From Phycisphaeraceae bacterium (lineage in GTDB: Bacteria > Planctomycetota > Phycisphaerae > Phycisphaerales > UBA1924), in NCBI GenBank assembly GCA_019636515.1, contig JAHBXI010000004.1, positions 186,001 to 250,000 on the forward strand: a stretch of 64,000 nt of DNA, in the 5' to 3' direction. The translations under genes were made by a program, and so were the position numbers. The notes below the pieces were generated by a model. The model had not been told where the DNA came from. It did not search any database and saw only the letters and a program-made list of their open reading frames with translations. This document shows positions 28,785-37,111 of the stretch, in pieces (positions within the stretch are counted from its first letter, which is position 1; each line of letters starts with the position of its first letter).

Positions 28785-29330
28785 ATGGCGATCCCCGCGA
28801 ACCAGATCACCAACGTCAACCCAAGCCCTCTCAACCGATTGGAGAGCGCCTACCTCCCCGAAATCTTCAAGGGATTCGGGACCACGATGCGGCATTTCTT
28901 TACGTCCTTCGGGCAGGGGCCGACGAGTCGGACCATGCAGTACCCCGAGGAGCGACGAGAGAACCTCCCGGTTGAAGAGGGGGGAATCAACGCGAGCAAC
29001 TTCCGGGGCGTACACCGACTCAATCGGGATGAAGACGGACGTGTCCGTTGCGTGGCCTGCATGATGTGCCCGACAATCTGCCCCGCCCGGTGCATCCACA
29101 TCGAGGCCGCCGAGGCGCCGTGGGACGACCGCGAAAAGTACCCGAAGAAGTTCGAGATCGACGAACTTCGGTGCATCTTCTGCGGGATGTGCGAAGAGGC
29201 CTGTCCGGTCGACGCCATCGAACTGACGACCGAGTACGACATTGTCGGGCTCTCTCGACAGGAGATGGTGTTCGACAAGGAAAAACTCCTGCACATCCAC
29301 GACCTGACGATCGGGAAAAAGCCGATGTGA
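28785..29330 (+). CDS. nuoI: NADH-quinone oxidoreductase subunit I
   Basis: NuoI carries clusters N6a and N6b in the peripheral arm of complex I. The two 4Fe-4S motifs are CVACMMCPTICPARCI and CIFCGMCEEACPVDAI. The N-terminal part (GFGTTMRHFFTSFGQGPTSR) and the tail (VGLSRQEMVFDKEKLLHIHD) match the family. The length of 181 residues is normal. It is separated from nuoB by about 9.4 kb of unrelated genes, and no other nuo gene is present. Confidence 0.95.
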   Translation: MAIPANQITNVNPSPLNRLESAYLPEIFKGFGTTMRHFFTSFGQGPTSRTMQYPEERRENLPVEEGGINASNFRGVHRLNRDEDGRVRCVACMMCPTICPARCIHIEAAEAPWDDREKYPKKFEIDELRCIFCGMCEEACPVDAIELTTEYDIVGLSRQEMVFDKEKLLHIHDLTIGKKPM

Positions 29331-29361
29331 CGCCGCGGACGTGGGCCGCCGGGAAAATGAA

Positions 29362-29967
29362 ATGAACGCCGTTGGTCCCGCCGACGCGTTGCAACCGCGG
29401 ACCGCTCGGCCCCACGGATCGTCGTGGAAGTGGCTTCTGGCGACCCCCATCGGGCTCATGGAGGCCCACCTGACCGACCTGGGCCTGGCCGGGTTGCGAT
29501 TTGTCGATTCCCTTTCCACGGTGGAAGAGGGGAGGACGGGACCCGTCGGGCCGGTGAACGAGGTATCCGACCCGGATTCCGCGGTTTGGTCGGCCGAGAT
29601 CCTCGCGATCGCCGAACGCCTCGCGACCGAATTGGAGGAGTACTTCGCCGGGCGTCGAACGGGCTTCGGAGTGCCGATCGACCCCGCGGGGACCGCGTTC
29701 CAACACCGCGTCTGGTCCGGGTTGATGCAGATCCCGTTTGGCCAGACGAGGGGCTACGCCCACGTCGCCGGGAGCATCGGCCGCCCGACCGCCGTCCGCG
29801 CGGTGGCCCGGTCCAACGCCCTGAACCCGATTGCCCTCCTGATCCCCTGCCACCGTGTTATCGGATCCGATGGATCCCTGACGGGGTACGCCGGTGGACT
29901 TGATCGCAAGCGGTGGCTGATCGAATTCGAGCGATCGGTCCTGGGCGAAATCGGCCTCTTTGCCTGA
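29362..29967 (+). CDS. ogt: Methylated-DNA-protein-cysteine methyltransferase
   Basis: The protein removes alkyl groups from O6-alkylguanine by transfer to its own Cys. The 201-residue sequence has the N-terminal ribonuclease-like domain, then FQHRVWSGLMQIPFGQTRGY, RAVARSNALNPIALLIPCHRV (active-site PCHRV) and the closing GSLTGYAGGLDRKRWLIEFE. The ATG at 29362 follows GCCGGGAAAATGAA; a GTG at 29341 is an alternative. It starts 31 bases after nuoI and could be co-transcribed. Confidence 0.93.
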   Translation: MNAVGPADALQPRTARPHGSSWKWLLATPIGLMEAHLTDLGLAGLRFVDSLSTVEEGRTGPVGPVNEVSDPDSAVWSAEILAIAERLATELEEYFAGRRTGFGVPIDPAGTAFQHRVWSGLMQIPFGQTRGYAHVAGSIGRPTAVRAVARSNALNPIALLIPCHRVIGSDGSLTGYAGGLDRKRWLIEFERSVLGEIGLFA

Positions 29968-30165
29968 TGAACCAGGCAAGCCCGCGGACCAATAAAAACC
30001 CAATCGACGGCCCCGGCACCCGGCGGTGATTCTCCATGTTTCCGAGAAGAAACAGACGGTGCGGGTGGCATAACCCGATTCGTGTGGCACCTTTGACCTG
30101 CTTGGCCGGATCGTCTCACCTCGGTGAAGTGAGCGGACCCGCCCAAGGGGGGTGGAGGTGTCGAA

Positions 30166-30888
30166 ATGCGCAGTGGTTATCGATCTTTGTTCGGTTCCGG
30201 GGTGATCTTGGCGATCGCCGGCGCGGCTCAGGCGAGCACGTTCAGTTTCGCGGCGGATTCCAATTTCGATGGCCCGATCCTGCAAGGCGGACCGACGACC
30301 TCGAACACGTCGTTGATCCGTGATGGATCTTCCCAGAACTCCGACGGGGCGGTCCAGGTCAATTTCACGTGGGATCCCGACGGTGACGGCCCGGGCGGGT
30401 CGGTGGTGATTCCCTCGAGGCTGGAACTGCTGGCGAGTTCGACCCTGTACAGCAAGACGAACGTCGCGGGCATCTGGATCCACACCTACACCTTCCAAGG
30501 CTCGTACGAGTTCCGCCAGCAATCGGACAACGTTCTGGTGATGGCGGTGCAGTTCGGATCGGCGGTGTGGACGTCGGTTTCCGCCAGTGAATTCACCTGG
30601 GGCTCGACGGCGACGCTCCAGAGTTCGGAACAGATCGATGGATCGATCGCGTTTGCATCGGGCGCCCCCCTGGGCTTCATCGACTTGTCCTCGTCCGAGA
30701 ACTTCGCGTTCACCCTCACCGACCTGAGGTCCTTGAACGGCGGAGGCCTGGTGGAGATCGAGTCCGACGGGACGCCCAGGTCGTTGTGGAAGGCGGAGGC
30801 GTCCTGGTCGGCACAGGCCGTTCCCGCCCCCGGGGCGATGGCACTGACGCTGATCGCCGGGAGCCTGGTCCTTCGCCGCAAGCGGTGA
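30166..30888 (+). CDS. Secreted protein with PAPG-type PEP-CTERM-like sorting tail (paralogue 1)
   Basis: This 240-residue protein has a signal peptide (YRSLFGSGVILAIAGAAQAS) and a beta-rich domain with WIHTYTFQGSYEF, WGSTATLQSSE and FAFTLTDLRSLNGG. The tail is VPAPGAMALTLIAGSLVLRR followed by Lys-Arg: a Pro-rich motif, a hydrophobic helix and a basic end. This is a variant of the PEP-CTERM signal for surface sorting by exosortase or archaeosortase-like enzymes. GGAGG lies 7 bases before the ATG. The next gene is a diverged paralogue, and a terminator separates them. Function is unknown; a surface or matrix role is likely. Confidence 0.75.
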   Translation: MRSGYRSLFGSGVILAIAGAAQASTFSFAADSNFDGPILQGGPTTSNTSLIRDGSSQNSDGAVQVNFTWDPDGDGPGGSVVIPSRLELLASSTLYSKTNVAGIWIHTYTFQGSYEFRQQSDNVLVMAVQFGSAVWTSVSASEFTWGSTATLQSSEQIDGSIAFASGAPLGFIDLSSSENFAFTLTDLRSLNGGGLVEIESDGTPRSLWKAEASWSAQAVPAPGAMALTLIAGSLVLRRKR

Positions 30889-30914
30889 CCTGGTCCGGAT
30901 AACCAATTGTCGAA

Positions 30915-30938
30915 GGCCCGCCCCCGCGGGCCTTTTTT
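30915..30938 (+). terminator. Rho-independent terminator
   Basis: GGCCCGC (30915-30921), loop CCCC, GCGGGCC (30926-30932), then TTTTTT. It ends the transcript of the first PAPG protein gene. Confidence 0.92.
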
Positions 30939-31057
30939 ATTGGTGCTGGTGATTGACGGTGGAACCGCCGCGGAGTCTCGACGCGTATAGGCGTGCGAGA
31001 GTCAATCCGGGGTGGTGCCATGCGTTGTTGGCACCGTGCTGGATGGGAGATGAGTCC

Positions 31058-31780
31058 ATGAGATTAAGTGTTGTTCCCGGCATCGTCGTCGCCGCGGTGT
31101 CCCTGCCCGCATCCGCCGCGATCTTCAGTTTCCCGTCCGATGCGGACCACACTTCATGGACTTTCACGGGGGTGGGTGCCTCCGTGGCCGATGCGGCCGA
31201 TCCGTTTGACCCCCAGGTGCTGCTGATCGATGACGACAACGGCCCGATGCCTCCGCATTTGCTGGGTGTTGAGTTTGATGCGGACTTTGAATTGTCGTAC
31301 CTGGGATCGCTGCCGTTCGTGGCCGGAAAGTTCACGCACACGTACGTCCTCAACGGGTCGTTCGTCTTCTCCGATCCGGTCTCGGGTGCCCCGATCCTGA
31401 GTTGCGTGGTGCGTGATGGGCTCTTCTCGACGGTCGGCAACGGGGGGCTCAAGCCACCGACGTGGGATTCGACCGCGACGATCCAGGCCAGCGACGACTA
31501 CGGGATTGTGATTTACACGTGGCACGGGCCCGATGACCCCGCCTACGGGCTGTTCACGGGCCAGTCGATCGACATCGACACCGCCGCGTTCACCTTGACC
31601 GTGCTGCGAACCGAATTCGGCGCGGGTGTCGCCCTCGACGATCGGACGTTCCTCCCGCTGCACCGGTGGTACTCCGAGGGCTCGTATTCCGGCAGCGCCT
31701 ACTTCGTTCCGTCGCCCGGGGCTTTGGCACTGGCGGGCATGGGGCTCCTGGTGGCCGGGCGCCGCCGGCGATGCGGGTGA
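31058..31780 (+). CDS. Secreted protein with PSPG-type PEP-CTERM-like sorting tail (paralogue 2)
   Basis: This 240-residue protein has a signal peptide (MRLSVVPGIVVAAVSLPASA), a beta-rich domain with KFTHTYVLNGSFVF, WDSTATIQASDDYG and FTLTVLRTEFG, and the tail VPSPGALALAGMGLLVAGRR followed by Arg-Arg. The HTY-x-GS, W-STAT-Q-S and FTLT-LR blocks occur in the same order as in the upstream gene, so the two are tandem paralogues. GGGAGA lies 8 bases before the ATG at 31058; the open frame upstream of that ATG has no support. A terminator follows. Function unknown. Confidence 0.75.
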   Translation: MRLSVVPGIVVAAVSLPASAAIFSFPSDADHTSWTFTGVGASVADAADPFDPQVLLIDDDNGPMPPHLLGVEFDADFELSYLGSLPFVAGKFTHTYVLNGSFVFSDPVSGAPILSCVVRDGLFSTVGNGGLKPPTWDSTATIQASDDYGIVIYTWHGPDDPAYGLFTGQSIDIDTAAFTLTVLRTEFGAGVALDDRTFLPLHRWYSEGSYSGSAYFVPSPGALALAGMGLLVAGRRRRCG

Positions 31781-31807
31781 ATGCCTGACGAATTGGAAAG
31801 ATCGCCA

Positions 31808-31831
31808 ACGCCCGGCTCGCCCGGGCGTTTT
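31808..31831 (+). terminator. Rho-independent terminator
   Basis: CGCCCGG (31809-31815), loop CTCGC, CCGGGCG (31821-31827), then TTTT. It lies 28 bases after the second PSPG protein gene. Confidence 0.85.
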
Positions 31832-32628
31832 CATGCGCCGGGTTGGACGCCAGGACGGAAGGTGGCTTACCCGGGTCCATTCGCATCGCGGGTGCCGGCC
31901 GTGACGCCTACGCAGATTATTCGCCCGAGAGGGTGGCAATTCCGCGGGCGTGTGGCACAGTGGAGGTGTTCGGGCGTCCTTGCGGCCCGTTCATGGCGAG
32001 CGTCAAGCCCGGACACGGGCCGCGCGATGCCGACAAAGCGAATGTTCGCCGGAGTCCGTGCGCCTGTTCCATGCACGAACTCTGGTACGAGCCACGAGCG
32101 CAGGCGACGGGTTCAAGGAGGAGGTGACCCGCATCGCTTGCGCTCGCGGCTTTTTTGCCATTGCGGCTTCATTACCCCGGTCGATCCTTCATGCCGTGAC
32201 GTCAATCGACCGGCCGACCGAGACGCCGGTGGCCGCGCTGTTGCGATCGGCCGGATGGAGGTGCATCGGGAGGGTGTCACCACGGGAAGCAGAGAACACG
32301 GCCGACCTTGCCGGGCCGAGGTGCTCTTGCCTGGCCGTTGTGTCAATCACTCTTCCGGCAACCAGGCGGTCGATCCCCGCCGACCGGATGCTCGGACGAA
32401 CCGCGTTGACGTCCGGAGTTGAGCGCACAAGCGGAGCCGGGTCTGGCCGCCGGCCGGCGGGTGGCCGAGCCGCGGTGAATCGCTCGGGCTCGTACGACTG
32501 GGCAAGCCTGAGCGTGAAGCCGGATTGGACTCCATCCAGACGGTCCATGGGCTGGGAGTGTACGTGGCCGGTGGGGCGTCGGCCAGCGGGGCTGGCCGGG
32601 TCGGGGCATTCATGAATCGGGCCGCCCG
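31832..32628. other. About 800 bp without a supported gene
   Basis: Open frames exist on both strands, but their third codon positions are not G/C-biased as in the real genes here and they resemble no protein. An AAGGAGG sequence at 32115-32121 is only 2 bases from a GTG and has no usable start at normal spacing. No tRNA, rRNA or hairpin RNA was recognised. It may be decayed or regulatory DNA. Confidence 0.5.
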
Positions 32629-33111
32629 TCATGGCCGCCTCCGATCGCGGTACGGAACGTGGTAATGCGGGTAATCGAAGAGATAGAAGTTGTCCGCGTT
32701 GGTGGAGACCCGGATGCGCCGGCTGTGAAAGACCGAGGGAGCCCGCGGCGCGGGCCAGGAGTCGAGCGGATAGGCGTTGTCCTGGCCTCGCATGGCGAGC
32801 AGGGAGTCGCGACGCCCGTACTCAGGGAGGTATTCGGGGCTGATTCCCGCGACGGAACGATCGACGGCCGGCGCCGGAAGGACCGTATCCCAGGATGATC
32901 CCTGGTGCGTGTCGTCAATCGGTCTGGTGTCCGGGTTGCCCGCCGCCTCACGGGTGATGTTGCCGTGCGAGCAACCAGGCAGCGATACGGCCACCGTGAG
33001 GGAAATGAACACCCACGAGTTCGTGGCGAGCGCGCGCAGGCCGCGCGCGGGAGTGCTGATCTTGTGCCTGGAGTCTCTCACCGAGATGGAAAGGGACAAG
33101 TCGCGTGCCAA
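32629..33111 (-). CDS. Small putative lipoprotein, unknown function
   Basis: This 160-residue protein has a basic N-terminus, a hydrophobic stretch (WVFISLTVAVSLPGC) with a lipobox Leu-Pro-Gly-Cys, and a Pro/Tyr/Asp-rich mature part ending NFYLFDYPHYHVPYRDRRRP. G/C-rich third codon positions support coding. The N-region before the hydrophobic stretch is long (about 28 residues), so the true start may be internal. No family is recognised. Confidence 0.55.
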   Translation of the reverse strand: MARDLSLSISVRDSRHKISTPARGLRALATNSWVFISLTVAVSLPGCSHGNITREAAGNPDTRPIDDTHQGSSWDTVLPAPAVDRSVAGISPEYLPEYGRRDSLLAMRGQDNAYPLDSWPAPRAPSVFHSRRIRVSTNADNFYLFDYPHYHVPYRDRRRP

Positions 33112-33235
33112 TCACCGCGGGGACACCGTACAGGCCCGAGGCGCCGTGGGTGTCGCCTGGGGTAAACAGGCGAGGGGGTATCTGGGAGGATTGTGTTGCA
33201 CCGAAGCAACACGGCGTCCGGGAACCGTTGGGGGA

Positions 33236-34207
33236 TCAGTGTGTCCCGTGATCCCATCCCATCGAGGCGGCGTCGATGGTGGTATCCGCGCCCGTGCGCA
33301 CCGAGCACCCCGGCTCGCCCGCGGCGACGATGCCGATACGGGTCGCGGGGGTGCCGGTGGCTTGGAGCATCGCGGAGAGGTCCGTTTCCGGTGGCACGGT
33401 GAACAGGATCTCGTAGTCCTCGCCGTCGGACGCGGCGGCTTGCCAGTCGCGGCAGTCGTCGTGGCGCGGGATCGCGTCGGCGTCGATCTCGATTCGGACG
33501 TTCGAGGCGAGGGCGAGGCGGCCCGCGTCGCGTCCCAGGCCGTCGGAGAGGTCGATCATGGCCGATGGGACGGGCCGCCCGGAGCGGGACGATGAACGGG
33601 AACAGAGCCAGGTGGACTCGGTGATCCTGGGCTCAAAGGTCAGGTGCCGTTCGGAGCGGAGCGAATTGCCAAGGCGCCCGGTCACCCAGAGCGAGTCCCC
33701 GGGGCTGGCGGTCGAGCGGAGGACCGGTCCTCGCGCGGGGTGGGGCCGGCCGACCACGGTGACGGTCAGGACGAGGGCGTCGTGCGGGCGATTTTCCCGG
33801 GAGGGTGATTGGGCGATATCCCCGCCGACCAGGGGCGCCTGCCAACGGATGGCCCAGGCATGCATGCGGTCAAAGAGCAGGTTCGCTCGCTCTTGCGGGA
33901 AATCGGGGGGGAAGCATGCGGTGGCGAGCGAGGCGATCGGGGTTCCGCCCATGGCGGCGATGTCGGAGATGGAGCGGGCGACGGCCTTCCGCGCGATCCG
34001 GTCGATGATCGCGTCGGGCGGAACCTGCCCGATCGGGTTGAAGTGCGTGCCTTCGACCAGGTGATCGACGGTGAGAAGCACCTGTTCGTCGCCGACGCGG
34101 ATGACGGCGGCGTCGTCCCCGGGGCCGATCTCGACGGCTCCCCGGGAGGCGGGCGTGGCGGACCGGGTCTGGATATGTCGGAGAAGATCGACCTCGTTCA
34201 CGCGCAA
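33236..34207 (-). CDS. thiL: Thiamine-monophosphate kinase
   Basis: ThiL phosphorylates thiamine monophosphate to the diphosphate cofactor. The 323-residue sequence has AIR-synthase-like motifs: VEIGPGDDAAVI, LLTVDHLVEGTHFNP, IARKAVARSISDIAAMGGTP, LVGGDIAQSP, VTVVGRPHPARGPVLRSTA, LWVTGRLGNSL, AMIDLSDGLGRDAGRLA and ASDGEDYEILFTV. All are as expected for the family. No other thiamine gene is nearby. It is divergent from the M3 peptidase gene, with 63 bases between the start codons. Confidence 0.93.
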   Translation of the reverse strand: MRVNEVDLLRHIQTRSATPASRGAVEIGPGDDAAVIRVGDEQVLLTVDHLVEGTHFNPIGQVPPDAIIDRIARKAVARSISDIAAMGGTPIASLATACFPPDFPQERANLLFDRMHAWAIRWQAPLVGGDIAQSPSRENRPHDALVLTVTVVGRPHPARGPVLRSTASPGDSLWVTGRLGNSLRSERHLTFEPRITESTWLCSRSSSRSGRPVPSAMIDLSDGLGRDAGRLALASNVRIEIDADAIPRHDDCRDWQAAASDGEDYEILFTVPPETDLSAMLQATGTPATRIGIVAAGEPGCSVRTGADTTIDAASMGWDHGTH

Positions 34208-34270
34208 CGGTAGTGCCCGGCGGAGGGGCCGGGACGGGCGTGGACCGGCGACGGCCAGTACGATCGTGGC

Positions 34271-36016
34271 ATGACCACCACCGCTGGGCGTGATTTTGTA
34301 CCCGCCGATCTTGACGCCACGTCATGGGAGGTGATCGAGCCCTACTGGCGATCGCTGCTGGAGCGTCCGGTCGGATCGATCGACGCCCTGGAGTCGTGGA
34401 TTCTGGATCGGAGCGAACTGGACGCGGCGTGCTCGGAATCTCGCGCGGACTTGTACATCAGGATGACCTGCGCGACCGACGACGTGGCGGCGCAGGAAGC
34501 CTACCGGCGGTACGTGGAGGCGGTCTCTCCGCGGCTCGAGCAGGCGTCGTTCGAACTGGACCGCCGCCAGACGGAGTTGTCGCGTCTGCTTGACCTGGAG
34601 TCGGCCCGCGGCGGCCGTTACGCCGTGCTGGTGCGGGATACGGCCGTCGAGGTTGACCTGTTCCGGGAGGAGAACATCCCGATCAGGGCGGAACTCCGGT
34701 TGTTGTCCCAGTCGTACGAACAGATGGTCGGGGCGATGACCGTCGAGTTCGACGGGGCGGAGCGGACGCTCCCGCAGATGGGCGTGTACCAGGAATCGGC
34801 GGATCGTACGGTTCGAGAGTCGGCCTGGCGGGCGGTGGCGGGTCGTCGATTGCGTGACGCGGACGCGATCGACGACCTGTACGAGCGGATGATCGAGAAG
34901 CGAGACCGTGTTGCCCGTCAGGCGGGCTTTTCGGACTACGTGGGGTACGCGTTCCGGAGCGGCCATCGCTTTGACTACGGCGTGGAGGAGTGCCGGGCGT
35001 TCCATGAGGCGTGCGAGAAGGTGGTGGTGCCGTTCATGCGGCGAGCCGACGAGCGTCGCCGTGCGGCGATGGGGCTTGAGGTGCTGCGTCCGTGGGACCT
35101 GGCCGTGGACGTGAAGGGCCGTCCGCCGCTGCGGCCGTTCACGGGCGGGCGCGAGTTGATGGAACGATCGATCCGGGTGTTTGAGCGGCTCGACCCGAGG
35201 CTGTCGGGGATGCTCGCGGAACTGGGGGATGGGGGGAATTCGTCGGGCCCGTCGGCGGGCGCGTGCCTGGACCTGGACTCTCGCAAGGGCAAGGCGCCGT
35301 GGGGCTATCAGTACATGCGGGACCGTTCACGGAGGCCCTTCATATTCATGAACGCGTCGGGGCTTCACCGGGACATGTCCACGATGCTGCACGAGGCGGG
35401 CCACGCGTTCCACTCGATGCTGTGCCGGGATGAGCCCCTTCTGGCGTACCGGCACTCGCCGATCGAGTTCGCGGAGGTGGCGAGCATGTCGATGGAACTT
35501 CTCACCATGCCGCACTGGGGGGTCTTTTACGACACCGAGGCGGACCTTTCGCGGGCGAGGCGTCGGCAGATCGAGGACGGCGTGACGCTCCTGCCGTGGA
35601 TCGCGACGATCGACGCGTTCCAGCACTGGGTGTACTCGAACCCCGACCACTCTCGCGAGGATCGGGCGGCCTTCTGGCTCGGCCTGGACGGCCGGTTCGG
35701 TCACGCGGTGTCGTGGGAGGGGATCGAAGGGGTGAAGTCGAAGGTCTGGCAGCGGCAAGGCCACCTGTTTGATCATCCGTTTTACTACATCGAGTACGGG
35801 ATCGCGCAGATCGGGGCGCTTGGCTTGTGGGCGAGGTCGAAGGAGGAAGGCCCCGGCGCGGCGGTGGAGTCGTACCTGCGGGCGCTGTCCCTGGGAGGCA
35901 GCCGCCCCTTGCCGGAGTTGTTTGCGGCGGCCGGGCTGGCGTTTGATTTCGGCCCGGCGGCCATGGAGCGGATCGTGGACCGCGTGGAGCGGGAACTGGA
36001 AAGCCTGCCCGAGTGA
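34271..36016 (+). CDS. M3-family oligoendopeptidase (PepF-like)
   Basis: A cytoplasmic zinc metallopeptidase of 581 residues. The zinc motif is TMLHEAGHAFHSM, with the third ligand expected in the following SPIEFAEVASMSMELL segment. The C-terminal RQGHLFDHPFYYIEYGIAQIG is conserved in M3B peptidases. No signal peptide is seen. It probably degrades peptides inside the cell. The length agrees with the oligoendopeptidase F subfamily. Confidence 0.9.
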   Translation: MTTTAGRDFVPADLDATSWEVIEPYWRSLLERPVGSIDALESWILDRSELDAACSESRADLYIRMTCATDDVAAQEAYRRYVEAVSPRLEQASFELDRRQTELSRLLDLESARGGRYAVLVRDTAVEVDLFREENIPIRAELRLLSQSYEQMVGAMTVEFDGAERTLPQMGVYQESADRTVRESAWRAVAGRRLRDADAIDDLYERMIEKRDRVARQAGFSDYVGYAFRSGHRFDYGVEECRAFHEACEKVVVPFMRRADERRRAAMGLEVLRPWDLAVDVKGRPPLRPFTGGRELMERSIRVFERLDPRLSGMLAELGDGGNSSGPSAGACLDLDSRKGKAPWGYQYMRDRSRRPFIFMNASGLHRDMSTMLHEAGHAFHSMLCRDEPLLAYRHSPIEFAEVASMSMELLTMPHWGVFYDTEADLSRARRRQIEDGVTLLPWIATIDAFQHWVYSNPDHSREDRAAFWLGLDGRFGHAVSWEGIEGVKSKVWQRQGHLFDHPFYYIEYGIAQIGALGLWARSKEEGPGAAVESYLRALSLGGSRPLPELFAAAGLAFDFGPAAMERIVDRVERELESLPE

Positions 36017-36051
36017 GCGCCCGGCGCGTCGTGCGTTTCCCGTCGTGCGTT

Positions 36052-36975
36052 TCAGAGCAGGCCGGTGGAGTCCTTGACGCCCAGGGTGGCGTAGATCTCC
36101 CTCGTGGCGGTGCTCTTGTTGAGGGTGTAAAGGTGGATGCCGGCGACGCGGTTGTCGAGCAGGTCGCGGCACTGCTCGGTAGCCCAGTGGACTCCGACGC
36201 GCTTGACGGCCTCATCGTCCCCGCCGGCCCGGTTGACGGCCCGGATGAGGGGGGCGGGGAACCTGGCGCCCAGGGCGAGTTCGGCCATTTTCTTCATGCC
36301 GGCGATGGAGGTAATGGGCATGATGCCGGCGACGATGGGGATGCGTATTCCGGCGAGTTCGCATCGCTCACGGAAGTCGTAAAAGTCGCGGTTGTTGAAG
36401 AAGAGTTGGGTAATGATGAAATCGGCGCCGCGGTCGGCCTTGGCCTTGAGGCGGTCGAGTTCGGTGAGTCGGTTGGGGGTGTCGGGGTGTCCCTCGGGGA
36501 ATCCGGCGATGCCGATGGCAAAGCCGCGCGGGGCGGGGTGCCGTCGTTTCTCGTTGAAGTCCTTGATGCGTCCGACCAGGTCGGCGGCGAAGCGATAGTC
36601 CCTGTACGGATCACCCTGGGCGTGGCGGTCCCAGTCTCGCGGGGGGTCTCCGCGGAGCGCGAGGATCTTGGTAATGCCGGCCTGGGCGTAGCGATCGAGG
36701 ATGTGGTCGATGTCCTGGGTGGTGTGTCCGACGCACGTGAGGTGGGGCATCGGGTCCAGGGCGGTCTCCGATCGAATGCGGACGACCAGGTCGTGGGTGA
36801 GTTGGCGGGTGGATCCCCCGGCGCCGTAGGTGACCGAGACGAAGGTCGGCCGGAGTTGCTCGAGTTCGGCGATGTGGTGGAAGAGGTCCTCGGCGCCGGC
36901 GGGCCCTCGCGGGGGGAAGAACTCGAAGGAGAAGGTGGTTCGTCGCCGGGCGAAGATGTCGCGGATGTCGATCAA
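36052..36975 (-). CDS. metF: Methylenetetrahydrofolate reductase
   Basis: MetF makes 5-methyltetrahydrofolate for methionine synthesis, using FAD. The ~307-residue protein has TTFSFEFFPPRGPAGAEDLF, FVSVTYGAGGSTRQLT, PMPHLTCVGHT, ILALRGDPPRDW, FAIGIAGFPEGHPD, ADFIITQLFFNN, IPIVAGIMPITS and a C-terminal GIHLYTLNKST. A TTG at 36973-36975 is the likely start (LIDIRDIF), because the upstream in-frame sequence has no ATG or GTG close by and no homology. No riboswitch could be identified with confidence in the 75 bases upstream. Confidence 0.93.
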   Translation of the reverse strand: MIDIRDIFARRRTTFSFEFFPPRGPAGAEDLFHHIAELEQLRPTFVSVTYGAGGSTRQLTHDLVVRIRSETALDPMPHLTCVGHTTQDIDHILDRYAQAGITKILALRGDPPRDWDRHAQGDPYRDYRFAADLVGRIKDFNEKRRHPAPRGFAIGIAGFPEGHPDTPNRLTELDRLKAKADRGADFIITQLFFNNRDFYDFRERCELAGIRIPIVAGIMPITSIAGMKKMAELALGARFPAPLIRAVNRAGGDDEAVKRVGVHWATEQCRDLLDNRVAGIHLYTLNKSTATREIYATLGVKDSTGLL

Positions 36976-37052
36976 GCGTGGTGCTTCCGTGTGACCTGGT
37001 GAGTCGCCGCCGTGGTGGCATGGATGGTAGCGAGCGGCCCGCCGGGCGCATG

Positions 37053-37079
37053 AAAAAGCCCCGGCCGGTGCCGGGGCTT
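37053..37079 (-). terminator. Rho-independent terminator of the dockerin-tailed protein gene
   Basis: On the minus strand AAGCCCCGG, a six-base loop and CCGGGGCTT are followed by TTT. It lies about 33 bases past the stop codon at 37112. Confidence 0.9.
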
Positions 37080-37111
37080 GTGGGAAGCATGGGGCGATCG
37101 GCCCGTTCGGA

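Noticed and set aside
32115..32126. AAGGAGG resembling a strong ribosome site, or an anti-16S 3' end
   Set aside because: The nearest start (GTG) is only 2 bases away and no ATG/GTG lies at normal spacing with a coding-like frame; no flanking 16S sequence exists.
31950..32615. 221-codon plus-strand open frame
   Set aside because: Third codon positions show no G/C bias and the product has no recognisable features; non-coding is more likely.
36976..37050. Possible SAM/SAH-type riboswitch upstream of metF
   Set aside because: No recognised riboswitch consensus (SAM-I, SAM-II, SAH) could be matched by eye in the short leader.
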